Positions 25,501-36,644 of a stretch of DNA of 64,000 nt are shown piece by piece. The translations under genes were made by a program, and so were the position numbers. Position 1 is the first letter of the stretch; the number at the start of each line of letters is the position of its first letter. Origin of the DNA: Mesodorylaimus sp. YZB2_4 (taxonomy: Eukaryota; Nematoda; Enoplea; Dorylaimida; Dorylaimidae); assembly GCA_030248295.1 (NCBI GenBank), contig JASANH010001446.1, positions 744,001-808,000 on the forward strand. Reading direction: 5' to 3'. The notes below the pieces were generated by a model. The model saw only the letters and a program-made list of their open reading frames with translations, searched no databases and was not told the DNA's origin.

Positions 25501-28500
25501 CAACTACGGCGCAGTCGAAATGTGCGTCTTCGCCGGCGTTGACTACCATTTCACGCGGGCTAACGACCACAACAGGTGGGACACTACGGACTGAATTAGC
25601 AAGAGAAAGCTGGGTCTGAAAATGGATCAATATTTCGAATATGCTTACTATCAGTCGGCTGTAAGATGTTGGCGATATCGCTAGCTTGCGCGAACTGGTT
25701 CCTGGCTGTGCAGCGATACAAGCCAGCATTGATTTTATCGATGCCCAAGAAACGCAGTACCCCGTTGCCTTGGTCCTGAAATGCATTTTTTGTTGGTGAT
25801 AGAAGTGACTGGTCAGTACTTGAGATCTGGCTCGGTTTCAAACCCACCCCAACAGCATGTAAGGCACGTCTTCAGCAACACGCTGTACCTGTGCGTTAGA
25901 GAACAGTGGGCTGCCGTCTTCGCGAGTCCAATATACAGTAGGTGTCGGCGTTCCAGTAGCGACGCATCGCACTTGCACCGTGTCATATCGTTTACTCGCG
26001 ATGGTATTCGACGGTTCGATCCGAACGGTAATGCCCCGATCGGCAGCTCCTGCAAGCAGACACAGTAAATCTGTTGTGTTACAAGACTCATGTTTGTGTT
26101 TCACCTCCTTCAGCAACAGTGGCGTTGGCCGAGTTCTTGCCGGCTCGATTTTCGCCATGGCAAGTGTACTGGCCGAAATTTCTAGTCTCCACATTGTCAA
26201 TGATCAGCGTGCCATCGCCTCGATCCTATACAATGGGACAACAAATACGAAATGCAGGCTTCTGTGTGCCCTTCATACAGTACCTGAGCATTATAGTCCA
26301 ATGGACGGCCGTCAGCCCGGACCCAATAGAGTCTTGGTGCTGGTTCTCCAATGGCTTTGCAATGAAATTCGACACGTTCTCCAGGTTGACCCCGCCAGGA
26401 ACTAATGGGTTCGACCCAAACATACGGGCAGACGCCGACTGAAACGAAACACGGTCACAAACTCAGCACCAGTTTTGACGGGCACAATGCAGCTATTACC
26501 TCTTCTAACTTTTATTTCTGCGACCTCAGAGCCAGAGCCGCCGCCAGGGGTAGTGACAGTCAGCTGGTACTGCCCGTAGTCCTCGATTTTCAAATCACTA
26601 ATAGTCAAGGTTCCGCGATCGACGACAGCGTTGGCAGGCAGGGATGGATATCCAACACGAGTCCATGTGTATACGTAGCCGCCTTGACCTGGACCTCCAC
26701 CGCTTGTATCACCGTCCACAATGGCTCGGAAAGTCACGGTCGATCCTTCGTCTCCTTCTTGGAATTTCGGTTCGATTCTTATGGTCAACGGAACTGCAAA
26801 AAAAGATTAGAGTTCCGAGCAGAAAAACCATAATCCTTGTCGCACCTCCTTCTCGACGAACGCACGTTCCCAAGTAGAGACCACCTCCAGAACGTCCGTA
26901 GCCCGGGGCACATTCCTTCAATAACAAAACATTTAAGCAGACAAAACATTCAAACAGATTTGGATTCGTGCCTCGCATGACAGTCCTTGATATCCTTCAG
27001 GACATTGGCATTCCTCCACAGCCATGGCACGCTCCTGCTGCGTATTGACCGAAGCAGCAATGTCCAAGCTGATTTCTCCTAGGCTGAAACGAGACTATGT
27101 CGAGCGAGGCTTGGCCAGCAATGGGTGCCATACTGTATGTACCTGGTACTCGAGTGCTGTTCAGTGTGCGTGGCGCGAATCAGGAAGGTGTCCAAGTTAG
27201 CTAATACCATCAGCAGGTGCTCTCTGGTCATTGGCTGTCCGTCTTCTCTCGTCCATACGTTCTGTAATGGGACGTATACTTCATGCGCTATCAGCTTAAT
27301 GGTCCGATAGGACATCGCACTCACCTCAAAAATATCCACCGCAACATCATGTGTTTTATCAGCATCGTACGATGGTTGACCTCTATACACGGCCGTCACC
27401 TCATTACCTTTCAACGTGATCAATGGGTGTCGGTCTGGAGTACCAGATCCAGAAAACTGGAAGCTGAATCGTAGTTTCCCGCCGTAAGATGTTATCTAAA
27501 ATAAGACATTCATTCTTCCTTCTCAAAAGGGCTGGACAATGTGCTACCTTATTCCCGAGCATCCTTGCAGGCAAGTGCCAAAACAAAGTTCCGATATGAC
27601 GGCCATTGTGCGTGATGTATCCTCGATATTTACCATGATCGAAATCCACTATCGGGGCAGACTTGTCGCGATCAGCAAAGCTAACATCTTGATCGTCCAA
27701 TGTGAACACAAGGCGTTCTTGAGTCCGGTACCAACTTGAGCTTTGGCACACGCGAGACACACCAGAACAGAAGCACTTGATGCAACCTTGAGGATTATTT
27801 TCACTCAAATGGAATGTTCCTTCAGCGCATTGGTCGCATTTGGGGCCTGTAGTTTGTTGCTAAACCAAAAAAGCCCTTGGTTAATCAGTCTGATAAAACA
27901 TAAACTGAAGCCACATACCTTGCAAGGACAACGGCCGCTTCCATCATCGACTTCGTGTTGGGTACCCCGTGGGTCACAGTTTCGTTTGTCCTGAGGTCCA
28001 CCTCCTCCGCCTCCTCCACCTCCTCCACCACCCCCGCAATCAACGCGGACGATGGCGTCTGGTGTGGCTAAGACTCGATTCATCACATTAACTGCCTCAC
28101 ACGTGTACGCACCTTGGTCGGTGTCCCTGAAACCAGAATCAAATGTGGCCCACATGGCGTGATGTGCATGACCCATCTGCAGTCTTACTGGGCGTTCCTA
28201 ATAGTCAATGTTCCCACACCGTTTGAAGACGTTTGAGTGCATCGCGGGGAGCTGCATACTGGACCCCAGTTCAGGCGCCAATTAACGTAAGGGACCGGCA
28301 CTCCGATCGTGCGGCAGTTCAATACGATGGTTTCACCGCATTTTACTGACACGTCTCGAGTAGGTGGTTCGACTACAGTTGGACCAGCACACCCAACTTC
28401 ATCCGATCCGTCAAAGCAATCGTTATTTTTGTCGCACTAAATGAAGCTTATTTGGTTGGAAGCTAGTTGGAAAAGGAGAATCAGACTCGTGAATTTTACA

Positions 28501-31164
28501 GTTGACACTCACCTGATAAGCCAATGGAACACACTGATTTTGAGATTGACACTTGAATTCGTAGGGCGCGCACTGCTCACCGGGTTGGCGTTGGCCTACA
28601 AAGCAAAGAGCTACGGCACCAACGCCAGCAGCAAAACTTGTGGCCGTACCGCAGCTGCTCTCATCGCTTCTGTCACCGCAATCGTCGTCTCCATCGCAGA
28701 ACCACATGCGTTGAATACATTTGCCGTTGTTGCACTTATGCTCATTTGGCTCGCATTGACCAGAAGACGAGGATCGACCGGCTAAACAGGAACTACGATA
28801 ACAAATGCGCTTAACCATGTCTGTAACGTGTTTATTCGCCTGACACTCCCACACTCATAACCCAGCGCCCTGCACGGCACATATCTACCATGGCTCTGCC
28901 CTGCGACGGCGGGAAAATTCTTATCGCTCTTACGGCAGTTCTGTTCATCGCTTCCATCCCTACAGTCCATTTCTCCATCGCAGAGGTCACCTCGGTCGAT
29001 GCATTCGCCTGATCGACATGTCGCTTGGTCATAGCGGCATTGAGCGAACGACCCGCCGACTTGTTCTCGGAATCGATCACCTGCGGAACAAAGAGACGTA
29101 TCTGCTTGATGACATGACATGCTTGATGGCTACTAGCGAAACAATACGAGCAAATACTGTTTGTAGACAGCACAGTGCGACAATGCATTCCGCGCCTGCT
29201 TATCAGACCTTCAAACCAATCCAGCCCCGTCATTCCGTCCACTGTCATAAGATCAGTGCACGCGAATATCCCAGCGCTCAAAAACGCAACCCAACCAGTC
29301 GCTTCCGTCGTAAGTACTGCACTTTCTATTTTTAACTATATGGTCGCCAACTCCCCTTATCGCTACCTCTATGCAGTTACATTATGTGTCCATAAGCTTT
29401 GAAAAACCGACAGGAAACTGCGGGCTCGTAGAATTAATGGCGCATTCTGTTCTATGTGTGCTTGCACTGCCTTTAGCCATAAATTTGCTCAAAGTGCCCA
29501 CTTGTTCTTGAATTGCCTTTCTAAAAGTTTCTTGTCCGCAGCTATCAAAGCCACGACCTCCCGCCAGGATCCAAAGTACTCACTCGGGTGCACAGTCAAT
29601 TTGATATGGATCTCCTTAGTATCCCAATCATTGCTGGCCGTGCACACATACGTGCCCGCATCTCCCAACTGAACGTTAGTGAATTGGATCTTATCATCGT
29701 TCTCGCGCAAGTTGGTTGGAAGTGGCTGTCCATATCGAGACCAACGGACCTTGGGGTACCGATACCTGTCCACACCACACGTCAAATCGACTTGACTGTT
29801 TTCCATGACTTCACGGGTTTCCGAATGGGTTGTAAATTGATCTGTCAAAAACGACTGATTAGGAAAAATGATAAGAAGCTCTGAGCGAATCAGATAACCA
29901 TTACAGAAGAGGGAATGCCTCATTTTTCTTCAATGATCCTTCAGTCCTAATCCTTAATCCAGACTATATGACCCCTCCCCCACTCCTTGCACTCCCCACG
30001 GCCATTCAGACCACCCACCAGGCAGCGATCGACGTCCGAACATCGATCGACCTTTGGACCAAGCACCATCGTCCGTGCTGCCCTGATCTCGCCAACTTTT
30101 CCAATTGCCTATAAAAATGAATAAGGTGCACTTGGTCGCTTCCATTTTGACAAATGGCAATAGTAAAATTCATAATGCCTTGCTTTTCAATTGCCAGATC
30201 GTTGGCTCTCCTTTGACGCCTTTCGCAAAAATTGACGTTTATCTTTGTCCTATTTTTACACCTGCACGTGTTTTTCCTTCAAGAATACTCAAAAACCCAT
30301 TTGTCCAATCCGAGCCATCATGGCATTTCTGTACATACCACCATTCCCCGTCTACCATTGACTCCGCCGCACAAAAAACACCATTACAACTCGGACACCC
30401 CAATCGTATCTATCCATCCTCGATGCACGAACACGTATTAGTTTTGCTTTGGGCGCACAATCCATTTGCTTTACTTTTTAACATGAGCTTCGAAAAAATT
30501 TTCGAAAAGAGCCTCAATCCTCTTAAAACTTAGTTTAGTATGCTATAATCAAGATATGCCAGTTTTTTGCACTCCAAGCAAGCATAGCACACAAACACGA
30601 TTGTAGTGACCCAACCGGCAATGTTGGCGTTCCTTTTTTGTATAGCTAGTTTTGGGCAAACATACTGATATAGTGGTACAGTGGCCCACCGTCGTACCGT
30701 TCATTCACTTATAAATCTTGTAGGACACATTTAATGGGTACTAGTAAATAAACTTGTCATTCCTCTTCTGACAAAACGAGATCCGTTCTCTCTCGCCAAT
30801 TGCACTCCCAACGGGCAAGCATTACCGAAATATTCGACTAATGGCATTAAGACACGCACCTAATAGACGATGGACCGTACAGGTAAAGACGAGTTGATAG
30901 GAGGAGAAAACACGTTTTCTTATTTTCCACACCCCATTGCTCTTAGTCATCGCGAAGCAATGCAAGTCATGCCTGCTCAAAGCCTGCTTAAGATATTACC
31001 ATTGTCATCTTAATCTTCCCAAATGTCTTCTTGCATTGTCAACTATGAAATGCCTTACCTCCGAATTTGAAGTATCTCCTCTTGGCCGCTAGGCTAGTTG
31101 GAAGATGAGAAGCAATGAAAAAAGTACATATCACAATTAATACCACTGTAGCACGACCACTCAT
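22524..31164 (-). CDS. Perlecan (basement-membrane heparan sulfate proteoglycan core), no laminin-G region
   Basis: A secreted extracellular-matrix protein; UNC-52 in C. elegans and Trol in Drosophila are relatives. The proposed start is ATG 31164 in a signal-peptide exon (31059-31164, [20 protein letters not shown]). Exons 30019-30108 and 29584-29841 (first Ig domain) follow, all phase 1. Next come three LDL-receptor class A repeats (28934-29080, then 28781 downward, e.g. [16 protein letters not shown]), an Ig domain, a run of 13 glycines, laminin-EGF, one laminin IV-A domain (about 27100-27800), laminin-EGF, and about ten tandem Ig domains (26800 down to 22524), each with the paired Cys and YxC motif. 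The reading frame ends [15 protein letters not shown] then TGA. Perlecans usually continue into laminin-G/EGF domain V; none is seen. Exon 1 is linked by phase across a 950-bp intron, so it is the least certain piece. Confidence 0.92.
27998..28037 (-). repeat. Poly-glycine-coding tract in perlecan
   Basis: Thirteen consecutive Gly codons (GGN) lie between an Ig domain and the laminin-EGF segment. The tract looks like a flexible linker made by codon-repeat expansion. It should be length-variable between individuals. Confidence 0.85.
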
Positions 31165-33237
31165 GGTTCGTGTTGGTAACAGGCTTCGTTCGTTTCGGTC
31201 ACTGTTCTTGCAAGAGCGCCTAACTTGCGCCCTTTGAAAATACGATCAAGCAACGAGTCGAATCTAAAAACAGCTGAAAATGAGACAAGTGAGGAAGACA
31301 CTCGCTCTATTACATCAGTAGCTAAGCACACAATTGCACACACAGCTAGTATAGAGGCTCACTTAGGATAATGAGGTAGTTTTTAGCGCTTTCATTATCT
31401 CGCCCGCCCTGCGTCCCTTCTAAGCCGAGGCAACACTAGCCAATAATATTGACCAGAAAAAACGTCATCACAAGGTCCTTTGGGAGGACGAGTATTGAAA
31501 AGAACACTGCCTAAAACGGCGGCACATTCGAAAGTTCCAAAACTGGACAAGCTTCAAATTACCCAATTACTAGCGAGGGATCCCCGAAATAGCAACCTTG
31601 CCCACAGCGGCGAAGAATCGAGTTAGCTTTCGTTCGGCCTCAGTAGATGTCTTATCTGATAACCTCGCCTTTGTGTACCCTGGATGACGAGGACAAGCTG
31701 GGACGGAAGTGTGCGGTGGGGCAAGTAGGACTAATAACTCTGACGCCTCCTCGCTCGACACCAGCTGCCAAACAAACGGTCCCCGAGCCAAAACATTTCG
31801 CGAATACTTTTCACTTCTAAACTTCATTATAAGCTGCTAGGAATGCTGGCGTAAGAGGACGGCATAAGGACCAACATCTGGCATCGTTTTCTTTTCGTAT
31901 ACAATCAGTGCAAAGAACGATTATAGAGCGGGTAAGATGGAATGACGCGCACGTTGTAAAGAATTTCACCAAACCGACACTCAGCTGGCAAGACTCGTTT
32001 CCGATCCCAACACCCCAAGTTTATTAGCTGACTGCGTGCCACCATGCCACGCCATCTTCACTGCAATGGTGACTGAAAAGAAATTACACTCTCAAAAGGC
32101 GAACCTAACTCGCCGAGAGCATAGATTCATCAAAAACGCCTATGCCACAGGCCCAGCACGGGTGTGGATAAAAGGAGAAGACGGAAAGAGCATTTTTCAA
32201 AACTCTAAGATCCTGAAATCGACACAGAACGAGTCTAAGCAATAATGTGCTCGCATTTGCGTCAAAGAGGAATGAGGCTGGTTAATAAAACAACTTCACG
32301 CACTCTATTCCAACCGAGACGAGTATACAATTCGAAACAGTCAATCTAATCATTCTCGTTCGCCTTTCTTCTTGACAAGGCAATGGTCACTAGTGGCCAC
32401 TTAAATTCTGGATATGTCAAAATGTTGTCTTTGCATCGCTTGTCCACATAATGACTGTAATGTTGCAGGAAGGAAAAAAAAGATAGGAAGCCTTGTCTTA
32501 TCTGCGCAGCTTCTCATTCCTCGTCCACAGTCCGCATGCTTCTGTTTGATAGTGCCGTAACTGTAAGCAAGATGCATTTCTAAAACACTCATTGCCAGTT
32601 ATTGGAGGCAGTCACACAATGAGATAGGACACGGAAGATAATTGCGCATGCCAAAACGGTATGGTAGCTATGAGTAGGTGCAGACATTTGGCATCGCCCA
32701 CTGCCTGGGGCCAAGCATCGACCCAACCACCTAACCACCGAACCGGCCGAACCTAACCATCGGATTGGCGATTTTTACCGAACCGAATCGGCTTTTTTGG
32801 ACCAAACCACCGAACCGAACAAACAATGTAGAATTTCCTGTTTCGATGGTGAAAATACGGTGATTTTGTTCGAGATTTTGTTTCAGATATGAATTTCGCT
32901 GTCCCTTTTTCTTAATTATCTGGTTCTTTCTTCATTATCTCCAAAATTTTATTTTTAAAAGTGGTTAAAAGGGATTTGCTTCTAAATATTTTGAAAATGT
33001 CGGGTGCGCCATAAAGAATGAGCCTCGTAAAAATGGCAAGTTTTCTTCGGAATCAGTCGAGCTCTAAGCTTTACACTAATACAGGCAGATGGAGCATTTG
33101 ATTCTACATCAAACGGTCCACTTAGTGTCCCATATTCTACAGTTACTTGTTCTAAGAAAAAAAATCAAGACCTCATAAATGTGGTACACCGGACCGGAAC
33201 TGACGCGTTCTACGTGTTTTCACACCTGACCACCGAC
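31165..33237. other. Intergenic upstream of perlecan
   Basis: No coding exon was recognised. It should include the perlecan promoter at its low-coordinate end. It contains the ACCGAACC-rich stretch listed separately. Confidence 0.5.
32708..32822. repeat. Degenerate CCGAACC-type tandem repeat
   Basis: The octamer-like words ACCGAACC, ACCTAACC and GCCGAACC recur irregularly many times over about 115 bp, with a T-rich interruption. It looks like decayed simple sequence. The words are not the nematode telomere repeat TTAGGC, although CCTAACC is superficially close. Confidence 0.6.
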
Positions 33238-34316
33238 ATGGACCTCAGTTCGGAACAAGTCAAGGCGATCTTCCAGGTAAGCTGACGTTCAGTTCTTCCC
33301 TCCCTCGGAACCAACTCGTTCTTTCCTTTTCAGCACCTCGTGACGGCTGTGAAGTTGATGAAGAGGGAGGCTGACGAGATGAACAAGAAGCTGAACGAAC
33401 AAGGGAACCTGTCGCTGTTCGATGTGGCCAACCAAGTCTAAGAGAACGTGGACGTGAATCCGGACGGGACGATCGCTGCTCGTCGAACGCAGCCGACCGT
33501 CGAAGTAAGTGGCACGATGCCCCTCGAGTGGACCCCGCAAAATCTTTTGTTTCTAGAAACCCGACGAAGCTATGGGCCTGTTCGAGATAAGCGAGACTTC
33601 TGGATGGCGCTGTTCAAAGCCAAGCACGATCAGAATCTCAACGACGAAACGCAAAGGCAGATGGCCGAACTGCTGCGCATGGCGGGCCAGAAGTACGTGC
33701 GGACGGGCAGGACTGCGTCGGCGACTGTGACGGATGCCCGACAGGCCCGAGTGCTGATGCGAAAACTGCGAGCGGCGCCGGCGGTAAGTCCACCAGCAGA
33801 TAACGAATCCTAGTCCTCTGATCGGACTCGATTTCAGGTGCGAGCGAACGAGGCCCAGATGGCTGCCCTGGACAAGCTGAGGAAGGCCGAAGCGACGGGA
33901 CGGACGCTGAGCCCTCAAGATCTCCTGGGAATCTTCGAAGCGTTGGGTCGCGGTGTGCCATTGACGCCGGAGATGCTGAAGGCCATCCTCTAGGTGAGTG
34001 CGATGGTCTTTTCGCGATCCCTCGTTCGATGACTGCTTCTATTGCAGGTGATGATCGGACAAATGCGAATGGGAGGCCAGAAGCTGCAGGAGGCGAAGGG
34101 CCTGCAAGATCTGATGCGCACCGACACGATCAATCCCGCCGAGGCGATTCGAGTCCTGAACACGGCCAATGTGCGGGTGAGTCACTTCGGCTTGTCGGGT
34201 TCTGCGTTGAATTCAATGCCGCCCGTTTTTAGAAACCGGAGGAGATTGCGGCCTGCCTCGAGCTGTTCACGAACTTGATGCTGGCCATGCGCGCTGCCAA
34301 TCAGAACGCCACGTGA
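33238..34316 (+). pseudogene. Disabled six-exon gene (two in-frame stops, possible frameshift)
   Basis: Exons with good splice sites: 33238-33276, 33334-33504, 33557-33783, 33838-33993, 34048-34176 and 34233-34316. The product is charged, helical and Lys/Gln/Met-rich (for example EADEMNKKLNEQGN, RQMAELLRMAGQKYV, EAQMAALDKLRKAEAT). Exons 3 and 6 both begin KP(D/E)E. Exon 2 has TAA at 33439-33441, with an open frame continuing after it. Exon 4 ends in TAG (33991-33993) directly before GTGAG. Exon 3 needs a frame change near 33600, or a later acceptor (GATAAG near 33582). The family is unrecognised. It could be a decaying gene, a sequence with errors, or a transcript using readthrough. If functional, the first 48 residues alone form a small protein ending at the TAA. 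Confidence 0.55.
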
Positions 34317-35121
34317 TCGCCTTTCACGTGGCTATATTGTATGTACAATAGTACGTTCCGTGCCATGCCGAGAATCAAACCCGATCAAATCTACCTAGCT
34401 AAAATCTGAGGTCAGATAATCTCGGTACCGATTCCTGGGTCCACCTTCATTGCCTGTTATAGTGTTCGTCGCGTATTCAGTACCGTACATACGGCTCCCA
34501 TCGTACAGTAGAGGTGCCCTCCCGAAAGTTGGTGTGTTCCTGTTGCCGTGCTTTTGGGACCGCGTAAGTCAGAGGTCCGAACCTGGAGACCAGTGTCGAT
34601 ACAGTAATGGTGGATCGACATTGGCGTCACGAGCAAACTGCATCCGTTTAGTCCCCTCACTATGGGATTTGATTGGTTTCGAATTGGTTTCGGATTAGAA
34701 AAGCACTCTAGATCGCCAGTGTCTAAAAGCTTCACTTCGCTGCTGTGGGTTTGTAAAGCACGAAATTCTCTACTAGTTTTATGTTGAGATCATCTTGGGA
34801 TCATAACTGGAAACTTTTCCAAAATCGACAAAAACCGTTTTCCTTTGTTGAACAAGCTGGATTGGGTTGATGGAATCAGCTCGGTCTGTACAACACACAA
34901 CGTAAATTCAAGCGCTTCTCAGCCGATAGGTACGCAATAAAACTGAGCTGGGCGGTTCAGAACTGCAAAGCTATCAGTGCGAGTCTATCCTGTGTTCTGC
35001 TCATTATGCGGCTTGGTGCGACACGAAATGTCCGTTTACAAGTTCTGCCACGCGAGCATCATCGAGCACACACGAGAATCGGCACGATCAGCATCACTCC
35101 TCGATCACAGGTCATCATCGA
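34317..35121. other. Intergenic, nothing recognised
   Basis: No coding exon was found. On the minus strand near 34369-34386 there is a B-box-like word (GGGTTTGATTCTCGG), but no matching cloverleaf could be drawn. Confidence 0.5.
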
Positions 35122-35838
35122 TCACACTTCGCCACCTCCTTCGGCCGGGGGCTGATCGCCGCTGGGAGCGGGGGCGTCGAGCATTTCGGTTTGTTGCGGT
35201 CCAGCATCGGGCAGCCTGGCAGTTTGCAGCGCACCCATCACCGAGCCTGTCGACGAAGCGCCCATGACGGAGCCGGAGGCGTCGGGCAACCTGGCCGTTT
35301 GCAGTGCGCCCATCACCGAACCGCTCGCCGGAGCGCCCATGGTGGAGCCGGAGGCGTCGGGCAACCTGGCCGTTTGGAGAGCGCCCATCACCGAACCGCT
35401 CGACGAAGCGCCCATGACGGAGCCGGAGGCGTCGGGCAACCTGGCCGTTTGGAGAGCGCCCATCACCGAACCAGTCGACGCGCCCATGACGGAGCCGGAA
35501 GCAGCTGGAGCACTGGCGGACGGGGCTGCACTGCCGGAGTAGACGCTTTGAGCAGCCTTGGCGGGCGCGGCGGCAGCGGGAGCAGCACCACTACCGGCGT
35601 AGACGCTTTGAGCTCCTTTCGAGGGCATGTAGACGCTTCCGACCGCCGCTTTCGGTTGTTGTTGAGGGGGACCGCCACCACCCACGTACACGCTGGCCAC
35701 GGCTTTCGGTTGGGCTTTTGGAGGGGCAGCCGCACCACCGCCGCCGTAGACGCTCGCCGCCGCTTGCGGTTGCTGTTGTTGTTTGGCCGGCCCAGGTCCG
35801 CCGACGTACATGGACGCGATGACACGCTTCTGCGACAT
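35122..35838 (-). CDS. Low-complexity Gly/Ala/Ser protein resembling nematode sperm SSQ family
   Basis: A single intronless frame of 238 codons from ATG 35838 to TGA. The N-terminal half repeats short units ending S(V/M)Y, such as ASVYGGGG, ASVYVGGGG and GSVYMPSKG, spaced by Gly, Ala, Pro and Gln. The C-terminal half has four 25-residue units of the form SGSVMGAS..GSVMGALQTARLPDA. The tail is acidic (PPAEGGGEV). There is no signal peptide or membrane span. From memory, C. elegans sperm-specific class Q (SSQ) proteins show the same style (AQSAYF, TSMYVG and STMTAVGG repeats) and are also short genes; that match is an inference from composition. A TATA box lies about 95 bp upstream. The antisense frames are also open because of base composition and are not taken as genes. 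Confidence 0.75.
   Translation of the reverse strand: MSQKRVIASMYVGGPGPAKQQQQPQAAASVYGGGGAAAPPKAQPKAVASVYVGGGGPPQQQPKAAVGSVYMPSKGAQSVYAGSGAAPAAAAPAKAAQSVYSGSAAPSASAPAASGSVMGASTGSVMGALQTARLPDASGSVMGASSSGSVMGALQTARLPDASGSTMGAPASGSVMGALQTARLPDASGSVMGASSTGSVMGALQTARLPDAGPQQTEMLDAPAPSGDQPPAEGGGEV
35204..35503 (-). repeat. 75-bp tandem repeat, four copies, in coding frame
   Basis: Four near-identical 75-bp units sit at about 35206, 35281, 35356 and 35431. They encode the 25-residue repeats of the SSQ-like protein. The length is a multiple of three, so gain or loss keeps the frame. Confidence 0.9.
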
Positions 35839-35930
35839 CTTCGATTCTCGACACCGAACGACTTGATTGCACAGGACTGCACTCGATCACCTCACGACGC
35901 ACGAATGATGCCTTGCGAACAAGATCGGGC

Positions 35931-35938
35931 TTTATATA
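35931..35938 (-). promoter_or_regulatory. TATA box of the SSQ-like gene
   Basis: On the minus strand the sequence reads CTATATAAAGC, a near-consensus TATA box about 95 bp upstream of the ATG. Few other genes in the window have so clear a core promoter. It lies only about 50 bp beyond the stop of the next upstream gene on the same strand. Confidence 0.6.
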
Positions 35939-35984
35939 GGCTGGACTCGGGCAATGTAAAGGGATAGGGTTTTTACAATATCCA

Positions 35985-36572
35985 TTACACTGCAACACAG
36001 GCAAACTGTCCGTCCATGGAGATGGTAAAGTCGCGCAAGCATATTCGATGCTTCCACGCATTTGTGATTTTCCCCGACTTCGTATCAGCTGTCTCATTTG
36101 ACGTTTCGACAGTCTTACTCGTCGTCAGTTCGGTCCTTATGCTCCCGCTGTTTCCATCTGCGATCTTGCTGGTGCTGAACGTTTTTGTCCAGACAGGTTT
36201 GCCCTTCTCCTTCAGCTCGGACTGTTTCTCCGCTTCGTCTTCGATGAGCTGGAACGAAAAAGAGCTGAACTTCGAAGCATTCAGATAAAAGGGTGTCGGG
36301 CCGTAGTCACTTACCAGGAAGCATCCAGCATGGACGGCGTCGGTCAAACACGGGTTTTCGTAGGAGCCTTTTTTGGTAATCTTACCTTTTGGCGCTTTTG
36401 ATTACAGCGTTTTCCGAGTAACTACGGACTTGGCAGGCTCTTTAGCGACTTCATTTTGTTCTTCAGCAGCGAAAATGGCAGCGAGTTCAGCATTTCTGGG
36501 GTCAACAAGTGCATTTCTTCCGAGGCTATTCATGCCGCCAGCGAAATCTTTGTATCGGTACTCAAGTACCAT
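35985..36572 (-). pseudogene. Two-exon gene with one in-frame TAA; product unrecognised
   Basis: Exon A (36315-36572) and exon B (35985-36248) join in phase 0 with a GTAAG donor and TTCCAG acceptor. They read as a 173-codon protein interrupted once, at codon 57 (TAA, 36402-36404). Before the stop: KDFAGGMNSLGRNALVDPRN, then an Ala/Glu-rich stretch. The same frame continues after it through GSYENPCLTDAVHAGCFL, a Glu/Lys helix, a Ser/Thr-rich middle and LRDFTISMDGQF to the final TAA. The start ATG follows CCAAAG, so an upstream exon is possible. It may be a recent pseudogene, a sequencing error or readthrough; the intact 56-residue front part alone would end at the TAA. Confidence 0.45.
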
Positions 36573-36644
36573 CTTTGGAATGACGATCAAAAACAAAGGA
36601 AGAGTCAGTCAGCCTTAGAATAGTGAGTGATAATTGATACTTAG

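Noticed and set aside
28782..28900. Extra LDLa-like exon in perlecan (frame with [13 protein letters not shown])
   Set aside because: It lacks the acidic SDE motif and a donor; exon 28934-29080 joins exon 28781 directly in phase.
32708..32822. Interstitial telomere repeat
   Set aside because: The CCGAACC/CCTAACC words are irregular and do not match TTAGGC or TTAGGG arrays.
34360..34400. Possible tRNA T arm on the minus strand (GGGTTTGATTCTCGG)
   Set aside because: No A box or D arm at the right distance and no acceptor stem.
35191..35967. 258-codon plus-strand frame opposite the SSQ-like gene
   Set aside because: It is open only because the antisense gene is GC-rich and repeats every 75 bp; it has no start context or splice evidence, and the minus frame has the TATA box and patterned protein.
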